Shown in pieces: positions 18,723-27,826 of a stretch of DNA of 64,000 bases (the stretch's first letter is position 1; each line of letters starts with the position of its first letter). Location: contig CAYYPE010000002.1 in the NCBI GenBank assembly GCA_964473465.1, positions 272,855 through 336,854 of the forward strand. Reading direction: 5' to 3'. The translations under genes were made by a program, and so were the position numbers. A model generated the notes under the pieces. The model had not been told where the DNA came from, ran no database searches, and was given only the letters and a program-made list of their open reading frames with translations. Source of the stretch: CALHRB01 sp964473465 (GTDB lineage Bacteria; Bacteroidota; Ignavibacteria; Kapaibacteriales; UBA2268).

Positions 18723-18798
18723 AACTAAATACTAACAATTAATTTTTTCTTAATCTATTATATTATAAATGGTCAATTGATTAGAAAGGTAGGATAAT

Positions 18799-20373
18799 AT
18801 GAATGAGGCGTTAATAATAATACTGAGCTTGGCTGGTGCGATTGCAGGGTTCTTGATTGCTTATTTTATTTCGAATAAAGCTCTATCAGCTAAAATCGCT
18901 TTAAAAATCTCTCAGGCAGAACAAGAAGCTCAGAATATCAAAAAAGAAGCAGAATTAACTGCTAATAACATAAAAAAAGAAAAGTTGCTCGAAGTTAAAG
19001 AAGAATGGCATCGCAGAAAACAGGAATTTGAAAATGAAGCAAATCAAAAGAAACAAAAACTTCAAGCCGCAGAAAAACAACTTAAGCAACGGGAAGAAGC
19101 CATCGAAGAAAAACTGAATGTTATCTCGAGAAAAGAAAAACAACTTCAGGCTTACGACGAAGAAATCGCACGCAAAGAAGAGCAAATCAAGGATAAAATG
19201 GTAGAAGTTCATAGAATTATAGAAGAACAAATCAAAGTGCTCGAACAACTTAGCGGGCTTTCAAGAGAAGAAGCAAAAAAGACTCTTATTGATAATTATG
19301 TCAATGAAGCTAAAGCCGAAGCAGCTGTTATCATTAAACAAATTAAAGATGAAGCTAAGATGAATGCCCAGAAAGAAGCAAGAAACATTATTATTGAAGC
19401 TATCCAGAGAACTGCTGCCGACCACAGTGTGGAAAGCACTGTTTCGGTTGTCAATCTTGACAGTGACGAAATGAAAGGCAGAATTATCGGGCGTGAGGGC
19501 AGAAACATCAGAGCTTTCGAAGCAGCCACCGGCATTGACTTAATTATTGATGATACTCCCGAAGCTGTTGTCATTTCCGGATTTGACCCTTTCAGACGCG
19601 AAGTTGCCAAAGTAGCTCTCGAAAAACTTATGGTTGATGGCAGAATTCACCCTGCAAGAATTGAGGAAATTGTTGAAAAAACAAAAAAAGAGCTCGAAGA
19701 CGATATTATCAGAATCGGCGAAAACACTGTCCTTGAGCTTGGTTTGCACAATATGCACCCCGAGCTAACCCGTCTTATTGGAAAAATGAAATACAGGTCA
19801 AGCTACGGTCAAAACCTACTTAATCATTCTATTGAAGTGGCTCAGCTCTGTGGTATTATGGCGATTGAACTTGAACTCGACCCAAAAATTGCCAAAAGAG
19901 CCGGTTTACTTCACGATATTGGTAAATGTGTTGAACAAAACACCGAAGGTCCTCATGCTTTGGTAGGTCTCGAGATAGCAAAAAAATATAAGGAAAGCCC
20001 AATTATTGCCAATGCAATAGGTGCTCACCACGAAGATATTGAGATGGAATCCCCCTATGCTGTTATTGTTCAGGCAGCCGATTCCATCAGCGGTGCAAGA
20101 CCCGGTGCAAGAAGGGAATCGCTTGAAAATTACGTTAAACGACTTGAAAAACTCGAAACACTTGCTCAGAGCTTCGATGGTGTGATTAAAACATTTGCCA
20201 TTCAGGCAGGCAGAGAAGTCAGGGTTATTGTCGAACCCGAAAAAATTGACGACATAACTGCCGATAATCTTGCAAACAATATCGCTCAAAGAATCGAACA
20301 GGAAATGGAATATCCCGGACAGATTAAAGTTATTGTTATCAGAGAAAGGCGCAGCGTTTCTCTTGCTAAATAA
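18799..20373 (+). CDS. rny: Ribonuclease Y
   Basis: A membrane-anchored endoribonuclease that starts mRNA decay. The 524 residues show the family layout: an N-terminal membrane helix (about 3-24, 'ALIIILSLAGAIAGFLIAYF'), a charged coiled coil (about 30-195), a KH RNA-binding domain near 215-275 ('GRIIGREGRNIRAFEAATGI') and an HD phosphohydrolase domain ('LLHDIGKCVEQ', then 'IGAHHEDIEMESPY'). A close RBS (AAAGGTAGG) precedes ATG 18799. A strong terminator follows the stop. The identification is secure. Confidence 0.97.
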   Translation: MNEALIIILSLAGAIAGFLIAYFISNKALSAKIALKISQAEQEAQNIKKEAELTANNIKKEKLLEVKEEWHRRKQEFENEANQKKQKLQAAEKQLKQREEAIEEKLNVISRKEKQLQAYDEEIARKEEQIKDKMVEVHRIIEEQIKVLEQLSGLSREEAKKTLIDNYVNEAKAEAAVIIKQIKDEAKMNAQKEARNIIIEAIQRTAADHSVESTVSVVNLDSDEMKGRIIGREGRNIRAFEAATGIDLIIDDTPEAVVISGFDPFRREVAKVALEKLMVDGRIHPARIEEIVEKTKKELEDDIIRIGENTVLELGLHNMHPELTRLIGKMKYRSSYGQNLLNHSIEVAQLCGIMAIELELDPKIAKRAGLLHDIGKCVEQNTEGPHALVGLEIAKKYKESPIIANAIGAHHEDIEMESPYAVIVQAADSISGARPGARRESLENYVKRLEKLETLAQSFDGVIKTFAIQAGREVRVIVEPEKIDDITADNLANNIAQRIEQEMEYPGQIKVIVIRERRSVSLAK

Positions 20374-20396
20374 AAACTTCCAAAATATCATTTTCA

Positions 20397-20427
20397 GGGG
20401 CAATTCTTAATTGCCCCTTCTTTTTTA
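20397..20427 (+). terminator. Intrinsic terminator of rny
   Basis: GGGGCAAT (20397-20404) and ATTGCCCC (20410-20417) form a perfect stem around a short loop, followed by TTCTTTTTT. It lies 24 bp after the rny stop codon. Confidence 0.9.
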
Positions 20428-20652
20428 AATTTTCACAAAGCGTCCCACCCAACCGCCAACACGGACAAAATATAGCCCCGCCAGCAAGATCGAAACATCA
20501 ACCCTTAGTAGGTCGGACATTCCTGTCTGACCAATTTTCACAGACGGGAACGTCTGTGCTACTACTGATAAAAGACACTCCCCAAGCAGGTTGTAGATTT
20601 TGATTATAGACTCCCACTTTCGTGGGAATGAGAAAGGGCAGTAATCTGTCAT
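20425..20652 (-). pseudogene. Remnant of a T9SS type-A sorting domain carrying palindromic repeats
   Basis: The minus strand reads as an orphan C-terminus: 'IIKIYNLLGECLLSVVAQ' early and 'RVDVSILLAGLYFVRVGG' then 'WVGRFVKI' and a stop. These are the first and last strands of a T9SS type-A sorting domain. No passenger protein precedes it. The residues between the two strands (TFPSVKIGQTGMSDLL) are encoded by a twin palindrome at 20508-20562. The residues before (PFSFPRKWES) come from another repeat. It is therefore a gene fragment with in-frame repeat insertions rather than a working protein. The T9SS match is clear from the motif, and the pseudogene status is inference from the missing upstream part. 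Confidence 0.65.
20508..20562. repeat. REPIN-like twin palindrome
   Basis: Two hairpins face each other. The first has GGTCGGACA (20511-20519) and TGTCTGACC (20524-20532) around TTCC. The second has CACAGACG (20539-20546) and CGTCTGTG (20551-20558) around GGAA. The whole is framed by GTAG at 20508 and CTAC at 20559. The two halves are imperfect inverted copies of each other, as in REP doublets (REPINs) mobilised by RAYT transposases. No RAYT gene is in the window. Confidence 0.7.
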
Positions 20653-20690
20653 TTATGGTAAACTGGAATCCAGATCTACTTTTAATCAAC
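20605..20690. repeat. Second short palindromic repeat module
   Basis: CCCAC-TTTC-GTGGG (20613-20626) and CTGGA-A-TCCAG (20663-20673) lie 37 bp apart. On the minus strand the module reads like the dispersed palindromic repeats found in many bacteria that are often mistranslated as 'SFPRKWES'. It abuts the sorting-domain remnant. The rest of the gap up to the gene at 20823 is AT-rich. It contains TAAATTTG at 20749-20756, which matches the Bacteroidota -7 element, but no convincing -33 element. Confidence 0.55.
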
Positions 20691-20822
20691 ATTTGCTAAT
20701 AGCTTTTTGTTCAAATTAAAATCAGTCAATTAATTCAAAGATTATAGCTAAATTTGTATTTTATTTAATTTAAATTTAACTTTTTTAGTTTTTTTATTGT
20801 TAATAAATTTAACGGAAATTAA

Positions 20823-23800
20823 ATGGATAATAATAAGGCATATTACTGGGGATTTGGAATACTATCATTCCTTGTAACATTCATAGTATATTCTTTAACA
20901 GTGCAACCCTCTGTTCCATTCTGGGACTGTGGGGAATTCTCTGCTGCAGCAATCTGGCAGCAGGTGCCTCATCCTCCGGGCGCACCATTATTTTTAATGT
21001 TAGGTAGTCTCTTTCAGTTTTTGATTCCATTTGGTGATTTGGGTTGGCGGATGAACATGTTATCGGTATTCTCAACATCCTTTACAATTTTACTGCTGTA
21101 TATGATAACTGTCAAGGTTATAATGAATTTCCGAAAAGAGGAGATTTCCGATTTAGCTGACAGATTAATGGTTTATGGCTCTGCCTTTGTTGGAGCATTG
21201 GCATTCTGTTTTAGCGACACTCTTTGGTTTAACGGGGTTGAATCAGAAGTTTATGCCACTTCCTCTCTTTTCACTGCTCTGGTCGTTTTTCTGATGATGA
21301 AATGGAATGAAGTAGCAGACAATCCGGGTCACGAAAGATATTTACTGCTTATTGCTTACATTCTTGGACTTTCTACCGGTGTCCATTTATTGGCTATTTT
21401 AACTGTCTTTTCAATTGTAATGGTGATTTATTTCCGAAAATATGAAATAAACACTAAATCTTTCATCCTGATGGGAATTATTGCTTTAGTTGTATTTTTC
21501 ATTGCATATCAGTTTGTTATTATGTGGCTACCCACAATGCTTGCAGGCGATTCTCCCTTCAAGAACGAAGCAAGAGAAAGAATTATTGAGGACAGTCCAG
21601 TTATGACTCTATTTGCCATTGCAATAATTGGAGGAGCAATTGCCCTTTTATGGTATGGTATAAAGAAAAAATACCATATGTTAAAGTTAACAACAACATT
21701 TTTTTTATTAATTCTTTTCGGGTTCACCACTTATACGCATATTCTTTTAAGGTCGAATGCTAATCCTCCAATGAATGAAAACGAACCTAAAAATTTTCCT
21801 AAATTAGTCTCCTACCTTGGTCGTGAGCAATATGGAGAGCAAAGAATGTGGCCTCGCAGAACTGATTATAACGATGAGCAAAAGAAATTTTATTATAATC
21901 AGCGAGATGAAAACGGAAATTATGTTTATGGAGAATGGTATGAACCAGAAACCAAAAGAGTTGTAAGAAAAGACGGGCAGGCTATCTCAGTTCCTGATTG
22001 GAGCAATGTAAATACCGAGGGAGAACTGAATTACCTCTGGAAATATCAGATTGTTCATATGTATATGAGATATTTCTTCTGGAATTTTGTTGGGCGGCAA
22101 AGTGATGTTCAGGATGCCGATTTTGCCTTTCTGGACAAAGGTGAATCGGATATATTAAATTATAAATCTGGTTTTGCGGACAAGTTTCCTGTCAGGTTTT
22201 TCGCACTGCCATTGATTTTAGGCTTGATTGGTATATATTTTCATTTCACAAAAGATAAAAAAATGGCATGGGTGTTTCTGGTTATGTTTCTTTTGATGGG
22301 AGTATTGGCTGCAATTGCCCAAAACCAGCAAAATCCACAGCCAAGAGAGCGTGATTATTTCTATACGGGTTCTTTCATGGTATTTTGTATGTGGATTGGG
22401 CTTGGAACTTATGCCCTTGTGGAATGGATTTTCAAACAGAAAAAGGCTCCAGCTTTAGTTTCTTTGATTATAGCCGGTTGTTTGCTATTAGTCCCGGTAA
22501 ATATGGCAATAGGAGGTTGGAATATTCATACAAGAGCAGGAAATTATATTCCGTTTGATTACTCCTATAATATTCTTCAGAGTTGTGAAAAAGATGCTAT
22601 ATTGTTTACAAATGGTGATAATGATACCTTCCCATTATGGTTTCTTCAGGATGTTGAGGGTGTCCGAAGAGATGTCAGAGTTGTCAATCTCAGCTTAGGT
22701 CAGACTCTTTGGTATATAGACCAGCTAAAAAACAGAGAACCTTGGGGTGCAAAGAAAATTCCTTTATCTTTCTCTGACGAAAGCCTTCGAGTTAGTGAAA
22801 CAGACGAAAGGGCTTTGTCTTATGATTTTGGAGAAGCCAAAAATATTACCATTCCAGTTAAAAAGGAAATTCTTGCTGAATACACTGACGACCAGAACAT
22901 AATCAATTCAGGACAAATGAACTTCACATTCGTTGGGAGTCAGCTTGGTGAACGTGATGGAAAAACCTATTATGTTTTCTATGTAAACAATAAATTAATT
23001 CTTGATATTCTTCAACAAACAAAATTTGAGAGACCTGTTTACTTTTCTTCTTCTGTTGGTCCTGATGTTTTTTCAGGCCTTGGAAGACACTTAAGATATG
23101 AGGGTATGGCTATGAGAGTATGTCCCGTTCCAGTAAACAGCCTGAAAACCGGCAAGATATACGAAAAAGTTATGGACGCCTGCCTGATGAATGTTGATAA
23201 TTCAAATAATTTTTCGAGAGAGCCCAAATTTGGCTTCAAATTACGTAATCTTGATGGGAATAGTTATTATTACTATGACGAAGTCCATAGAAGATTGATG
23301 ACCAACTATAGAATTTTATACCTTAATTATGCAACATATCAATTGGAAACAAAGAAAGATTCCGCTAAGTGCATTAAAGTTATTGATATGATGAACAAAT
23401 ATATCTCGCCGGTTTATTTCCCATTGTATCATGACGAGGAATCCCAGATTGCTCTGCTTTATAACGAAGCAGGCGACAAGGAAAAAGCAAGAGAATGGGC
23501 TCGAAGAACAATCAAGAGCTGTAACGAAATCCTTTCTAATAATAAATTGCGCAGGGACAGAGTTGAAACGTTGGCTGATGAGATGAAAGGTAGGCATGGA
23601 GTCCATAAGTCAGCTGCCGAGGCTTATAAAATATTAGGTGATTATAACTCTGCCAGAGAAAAACTTATGGCTCTTTATACTATTTCCCGTCAGGCTCTCT
23701 CAAGTATTCAGGGGAATCCGCAATATCAAAACGAAGCCAGTCAGGTTCAGAAAAATATTTATGATATTCTTGGGAATCTTGTCGGTATTGATGAAACCGA

Positions 23801-23978
23801 AATTGAGTTGCTCGAAAAGCAAGGCAAAACAAAGGAAGCTATTGATAAGGCAGATTCATTATATAGAAAATATTCTTCTGATCAGGACCCGCTAATTCAA
23901 TCAATGGCAAGATATATGGATGAGCAAATTAAGAGATTAGGTGGAAATTCAAGGAACGACACCGCAAAGAATCAATAA
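20823..23978 (+). CDS. GT117 / DUF2723 membrane protein (TMEM260-like)
   Basis: A 1051-residue membrane glycosyltransferase-family protein. About ten hydrophobic helices occupy residues 10-300 and 470-580. The signature is the first-loop motif 'PSVPFWDCGEFSAAAIWQQV' and 'PHPPGAPLFLMLGSLF' near residues 28-65, with acidic residues after the first helix as in GT-C enzymes. The C-terminal 450 residues are soluble ('FTNGDNDTFPLWFLQDVEGV', 'VRVVNLSLGQTLWYIDQL') and end in helical TPR-like repeats. The eukaryotic relative TMEM260 is a protein O-mannosyltransferase, so protein O-glycosylation is plausible here. It lies 12 bp before a GT2 gene, consistent with a glycan pathway. Confidence 0.88.
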   Translation: MDNNKAYYWGFGILSFLVTFIVYSLTVQPSVPFWDCGEFSAAAIWQQVPHPPGAPLFLMLGSLFQFLIPFGDLGWRMNMLSVFSTSFTILLLYMITVKVIMNFRKEEISDLADRLMVYGSAFVGALAFCFSDTLWFNGVESEVYATSSLFTALVVFLMMKWNEVADNPGHERYLLLIAYILGLSTGVHLLAILTVFSIVMVIYFRKYEINTKSFILMGIIALVVFFIAYQFVIMWLPTMLAGDSPFKNEARERIIEDSPVMTLFAIAIIGGAIALLWYGIKKKYHMLKLTTTFFLLILFGFTTYTHILLRSNANPPMNENEPKNFPKLVSYLGREQYGEQRMWPRRTDYNDEQKKFYYNQRDENGNYVYGEWYEPETKRVVRKDGQAISVPDWSNVNTEGELNYLWKYQIVHMYMRYFFWNFVGRQSDVQDADFAFLDKGESDILNYKSGFADKFPVRFFALPLILGLIGIYFHFTKDKKMAWVFLVMFLLMGVLAAIAQNQQNPQPRERDYFYTGSFMVFCMWIGLGTYALVEWIFKQKKAPALVSLIIAGCLLLVPVNMAIGGWNIHTRAGNYIPFDYSYNILQSCEKDAILFTNGDNDTFPLWFLQDVEGVRRDVRVVNLSLGQTLWYIDQLKNREPWGAKKIPLSFSDESLRVSETDERALSYDFGEAKNITIPVKKEILAEYTDDQNIINSGQMNFTFVGSQLGERDGKTYYVFYVNNKLILDILQQTKFERPVYFSSSVGPDVFSGLGRHLRYEGMAMRVCPVPVNSLKTGKIYEKVMDACLMNVDNSNNFSREPKFGFKLRNLDGNSYYYYDEVHRRLMTNYRILYLNYATYQLETKKDSAKCIKVIDMMNKYISPVYFPLYHDEESQIALLYNEAGDKEKAREWARRTIKSCNEILSNNKLRRDRVETLADEMKGRHGVHKSAAEAYKILGDYNSAREKLMALYTISRQALSSIQGNPQYQNEASQVQKNIYDILGNLVGIDETEIELLEKQGKTKEAIDKADSLYRKYSSDQDPLIQSMARYMDEQIKRLGGNSRNDTAKNQ

Positions 23979-23990
23979 ATTCTGACAGAA

Positions 23991-24692
23991 ATGTTCAAAC
24001 CCGATATTTCATTGATTATACCTGCTTATAACGAAGCTGAGAGGATTGGAAATTCCCTCCTCTCAGCTCAAAATTACCTTAAAGATAATTTTGAGACATA
24101 TGAGATTGTTGTAGTAGATGATGGTTCAACCGATGGAACTGCGAATTTAGCAAGAAATTACGGCGATTCTGTCAAAGTCTTCCAGCTGGAAAGAAACTCA
24201 GGCAAAGGTGCAGCTGTTAGAAAAGGCATGCTTGAATCTTCCGGTCGAATCCGTGTTTTTTCGGATGCTGACTTTTCCACACCCATTTATGAGCTAAAAA
24301 AAATAATTAATGAATTAGAAAGTGGAGCTGATATTTGTATCGGTAGCAGAGCCATTCAACCTGAATTGATCAAGGTTCATCAGCCTTTTTTCAGGGAACT
24401 TCTTGGGAAAACGTTTAATTTGTTTGTTAGGATTATACTCTTTTCTGGAATAAAGGATACTCAATGTGGTTTCAAAGGCTTTAAAGACTATGCTGCCGAG
24501 CAGGTTTTCAGCAAAGCCAAAATTGACGGCTTCGGATTTGATGTCGAAATCATATACATAGCAAAGAAAGAAAATTTCAGAATAAAACAGGTTCCTGTTG
24601 AATGGTTTAATGATGACCGAACTACGGTTAGCCCCGTAAAAGGCTTAAAGGCTTTTTTTGAACTATTTGAGATAAAGCGGCTCCATAAATAA
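23991..24692 (+). CDS. Glycosyltransferase family 2 (dolichyl/polyprenyl-phosphate glucosyltransferase-like)
   Basis: A 233-residue GT-A enzyme that probably transfers a sugar from a nucleotide donor to a polyprenyl phosphate. Motifs are 'ISLIIPAYNEAERIGNSLLS', 'VVDDGSTDGT' (nucleotide binding), 'VFSDADFSTPIYEL' (DxD metal site), 'CIGSRAI' and 'DTQCGFKGFKDYAAEQVF'. The closest named family I recognise is ALG5-type dolichyl-phosphate beta-glucosyltransferase. There is no C-terminal membrane domain. It follows the GT117 gene by 12 bp and its stop directly touches the next ATG, so the three genes form an operon. It could supply a lipid-linked sugar to the GT117 enzyme (inference). Confidence 0.88.
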   Translation: MFKPDISLIIPAYNEAERIGNSLLSAQNYLKDNFETYEIVVVDDGSTDGTANLARNYGDSVKVFQLERNSGKGAAVRKGMLESSGRIRVFSDADFSTPIYELKKIINELESGADICIGSRAIQPELIKVHQPFFRELLGKTFNLFVRIILFSGIKDTQCGFKGFKDYAAEQVFSKAKIDGFGFDVEIIYIAKKENFRIKQVPVEWFNDDRTTVSPVKGLKAFFELFEIKRLHK

Positions 24693-25961
24693 ATGGAAGA
24701 ATTTTTATTTAATCCGGTCATCAAAAAGTTCAATCAATTAATTGAAGTATTAAAATCTAAAGACAGCAGCTGGAAAAAAAACCTCATTTATTTATCATTA
24801 GCTCAATTTATTGCTATGGCTGGAATGAGTTCCTGCGTCCCCTTCCTACCATTATTTATAAGGGATCTGGGCATTACCGATATGAATGATGCCAAGCTAT
24901 GGAGCGGCATTGTTTTTTCAGGTCCTTATATATTTTCAATTATTACTGTCCCTATCTGGGGGGCTCTGGGCGATAAATATGGGCGAAAACTGATGGTAAT
25001 CAGGGCTATTCTTGGGCTTGCTTTATCAATGGTGCTAATGGGCTTTTCTCAGAATGTCTATCAGTTGTTCTTTTTCCGTGTGCTTCAGGGAGCATTGAGC
25101 GGTTATGTAGCTGCTTCATTAGCATTTGTTATTGCAAATACACCAAAAGAGCGTTCAGGTTATGCAATTGGTATTCTTCAAAGTTCTCAATCTGCCGGAA
25201 CCATTATTGGACCATTCATAGGCGGCGTTATCTCCGATTTGTTTGGCTTGAGAATTGTTTTTTTTATTGTTGGTGGCTTGTGCCTTGTGAGCAGTTTTTT
25301 AATCATTAAATTTGTTCAGGAGAATTCAGTAAAAGAAGCTATAAAAAAAGACGAAAGCTTATTCAAAAATTTGAGAATAGTAAAAAATTCAAAGGGATTA
25401 ACAAATATATTAATATTGATTATAATTTCGCAGGCAGGAATTCTATTTACTCAGCCGATTTTCCCTTATTTTGTTGAACAACTAAACGCCCCAGCTAAAT
25501 ACCTTTCCACTATCACAGGCTTGCTTGTTGGTATTGTTGGAATTTTTACGATCATCTTTGCACCTATCTGGGGCAGGCGAAATGACAGAAAGGATTATAA
25601 AAAAACTCTAATGGTGAGTCTCTTAGTTTCTGCTATTGTTATGTTAAGCCATCTTTTTGTTCCATCTTATTATTATTTATTTCCATTAAGGATTCTACTT
25701 GGAGTGTTTTTTGCCGGAATTCTTCCATCATTATTCACCGCATTGAGCAAAAGAACTGACCCACAAAATGCCGGAGGGGTTATGGGGTTGGCTTCGAGTG
25801 CAAATCTCTTTGGTGCATTAATCAGTTTTTTATTATGTGGTATTGTTTCTTCAGCATTAAGCATAGAATGGTGTTTTATTATTTCATCTCTATTGCTCTT
25901 TTTGTCAGTCGCTTTAAATTTTAGACCCTTTTTAGAAAATAAGTTAAAAATATCTTTATGA
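24693..25961 (+). CDS. MFS transporter (DHA1-like)
   Basis: A 422-residue twelve-helix major facilitator protein. The loop 2-3 motif A reads 'WGALGDKYGRKLMVIRAI', and the half-repeat version is 'WGRRNDRKDYKKTL'. The motif C region is 'GILQSSQSAGTIIGPFIGGV'. These features fit drug/H+ antiporter family 1. A 35-residue cytoplasmic N-terminus precedes helix 1. Its ATG follows the GT2 stop with no gap. The substrate is unknown, and an exporter of a glycolipid or small molecule is one option. Confidence 0.87.
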   Translation: MEEFLFNPVIKKFNQLIEVLKSKDSSWKKNLIYLSLAQFIAMAGMSSCVPFLPLFIRDLGITDMNDAKLWSGIVFSGPYIFSIITVPIWGALGDKYGRKLMVIRAILGLALSMVLMGFSQNVYQLFFFRVLQGALSGYVAASLAFVIANTPKERSGYAIGILQSSQSAGTIIGPFIGGVISDLFGLRIVFFIVGGLCLVSSFLIIKFVQENSVKEAIKKDESLFKNLRIVKNSKGLTNILILIIISQAGILFTQPIFPYFVEQLNAPAKYLSTITGLLVGIVGIFTIIFAPIWGRRNDRKDYKKTLMVSLLVSAIVMLSHLFVPSYYYLFPLRILLGVFFAGILPSLFTALSKRTDPQNAGGVMGLASSANLFGALISFLLCGIVSSALSIEWCFIISSLLLFLSVALNFRPFLENKLKISL

Positions 25962-26008
25962 TTTATTATTTTGTCTTAACTTATTTTTACAAAAAAATAA
26001 AAATTGGT

Positions 26009-26830
26009 ATGAGAATAAATAAATTAATATTGATCTTGATTACTGCAGCTGGCTTGATTCAACTTAGCTGTGGAGATAGTGGACTGTCAAGCTCAGAGCC
26101 GATTGATATAAAGGAAGGTATGAGAATATTTTTTTTAACTCAGGAGTTACCTGCCAATAATATAATGGATTTAGTCAAAGATGATAATTTTCAGACCTTT
26201 TTTTATCTTTCATTGACCAATGATGCTGTTTTAACTGGTAGTTTACCTTCATCTGAAAGCATGGCTTATGCACTATCATATATTGATTACCCAAGCAAAT
26301 TAAAATATCAGAAATTTGACGAGATTGAAATGGAAAACCTCACTCCATTGGTATTTCCAACTAAATTTGAGATGCCTGTCAATTGGAATAGATTTAAATA
26401 TCAGTTCGGGAAAAAATACTTTTGGGAACTCTCAATGCATAACGAAGAAATTTATTATGATACTATCAAAACCTGTGATGACTTACAAAAATTTTATGTT
26501 AATATCAAGGATACAATTATTTCCTTGAGCACATCAATTAATTTAAGATGGACAAAATCAAGCGAAAAGACTCATTTGTGGTTAAGAATGGTATATAATG
26601 GAGTTGGAGCAGATACATTAAAAAAGATTAGTGGTTTCAAAATTGATGATAATGGCAGTTATATTTTTAATCCTGGGGATTTAGAAAAGTTTGGGGTAAA
26701 ACCGGTTGGTAAAATAACTTTTAAGCTTTACAGGTATTCATTAAAAATCAAAGATTTTGGTGACGGCAAAAGAAAAGTATTATTCATGACCGCCGCTGAA
26801 TCAAGTGTTTATGCACATTTAAAAGAATAG
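26009..26830 (+). CDS. Hypothetical lipoprotein
   Basis: A 273-residue protein from the ATG at 26009. An in-frame ATG at 25958 overlaps the MFS stop (ATGA), but it would bury the lipoprotein signal. From 26009 the N-terminus is MRINKLILILITAAGLIQLS followed by Cys, then a Gly/Asp/Ser-rich linker. The body is beta-rich and ends with 'GKITFKLYRYSLKIKDFGDG'. No family was recognised. It sits between the MFS gene and the DUF3078 outer-membrane-like protein, 37 bp from the latter. A role on the outer membrane is likely from the lipid anchor only. Confidence 0.7.
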   Translation: MRINKLILILITAAGLIQLSCGDSGLSSSEPIDIKEGMRIFFLTQELPANNIMDLVKDDNFQTFFYLSLTNDAVLTGSLPSSESMAYALSYIDYPSKLKYQKFDEIEMENLTPLVFPTKFEMPVNWNRFKYQFGKKYFWELSMHNEEIYYDTIKTCDDLQKFYVNIKDTIISLSTSINLRWTKSSEKTHLWLRMVYNGVGADTLKKISGFKIDDNGSYIFNPGDLEKFGVKPVGKITFKLYRYSLKIKDFGDGKRKVLFMTAAESSVYAHLKE

Positions 26831-26858
26831 TTAGAATTGTCAAGAATAATTTTTAAAG

Positions 26859-27818
26859 ATGTATATTATGATCATAATAAGAAACTTTTTCAGCTTGTTG
26901 ATATTTTTTCTTGTTTTTTCTTTCAACCTATTGTCACAATCGGACACGACCAAATTCTGGACAGATGGTGGATTTATTTCTATCGTTTTTAATCAGATTA
27001 GTCTTACTAATTGGGCTAAAGGTGGAGAAAGCAGTCTATCAAGCACTGCATTCCTTAATCTTTTTGCAAATTACAAAAAAGATGGGCTTCAATGGGACAA
27101 TAGTCTTGATATGGCATATGGAATTCAAAGTGGTGAGGAACTCGGTTTAAGAAAAAATGAAGACAAGATTGATTTAAATTCTAAAGTTGGTTTGAATGCA
27201 TTCAATCAGGTATTTTATACTGCCCTCTTAAATTTAAAAACTCAATTCACTTATGGCTATAATTATCCTAATGACACCGATGTCGTATCCAAATTTTTTG
27301 CACCGGGTTATTTAATTACTTCTCTTGGGTTAGATTATAAACCTGTGGATTACTTTTCAGTGTATTTATCACCAGCCACCGGTAGATTCATCTTTGTTCT
27401 TGACCAGAAACTTGCCGATCAAGGTGCTTATGGAGTTGATAAAGCTATTTATGACAATAATGGCAATCTGATTGAAAGCGGGAAAACGCTCAAACCAGAA
27501 TTTGGTGCTTATCTTAAAGCTATTTTCAAAAAGGATATTTTCGAAAATGTTAATCTTGAATCAAAAATAGCTCTCTTTAATAATTATACTGATAAAGATC
27601 CGGGTAATCGCAAAAATATTGATGTTGACTGGGAAACCAATATAATGATGAAAATCAATAAATTCATCACTGCAAATATAATTCTACATTTAATTTATGA
27701 TGAAAATATAAAAATTCCGATATACGAAAAAATTAACGGTGTTAAGACAAAAGTTGGAGAAGGTTCTCGTTTACAGATAAAGGAAGTATTTGGGCTCGGT
27801 TTTTCTTTTAAATTTTAG
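26859..27818 (+). CDS. DUF3078 family outer-membrane beta-barrel-like protein
   Basis: A 319-residue exported protein. A hydrophobic signal (FFSLLIFFLVFSFNLLSQ) is followed by the DUF3078 start: 'FWTDGGFISIVFNQISLTNW', 'AKGGESSLSSTAFLNLFANY'. Many alternating amphipathic strands and a terminal Phe ('FGLGFSFKF') indicate an outer-membrane barrel. A second ATG at 26868 gives an equally good signal peptide. The function of the family is unknown. It is followed closely by an MFS gene. Confidence 0.86.
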   Translation: MYIMIIIRNFFSLLIFFLVFSFNLLSQSDTTKFWTDGGFISIVFNQISLTNWAKGGESSLSSTAFLNLFANYKKDGLQWDNSLDMAYGIQSGEELGLRKNEDKIDLNSKVGLNAFNQVFYTALLNLKTQFTYGYNYPNDTDVVSKFFAPGYLITSLGLDYKPVDYFSVYLSPATGRFIFVLDQKLADQGAYGVDKAIYDNNGNLIESGKTLKPEFGAYLKAIFKKDIFENVNLESKIALFNNYTDKDPGNRKNIDVDWETNIMMKINKFITANIILHLIYDENIKIPIYEKINGVKTKVGEGSRLQIKEVFGLGFSFKF

Positions 27819-27826
27819 GAGACCTT

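Noticed and set aside
19906..20403. Long minus-strand open frame across rny
   Set aside because: It is antisense to the strongly conserved HD domain of RNase Y, with no start signal or recognisable product.
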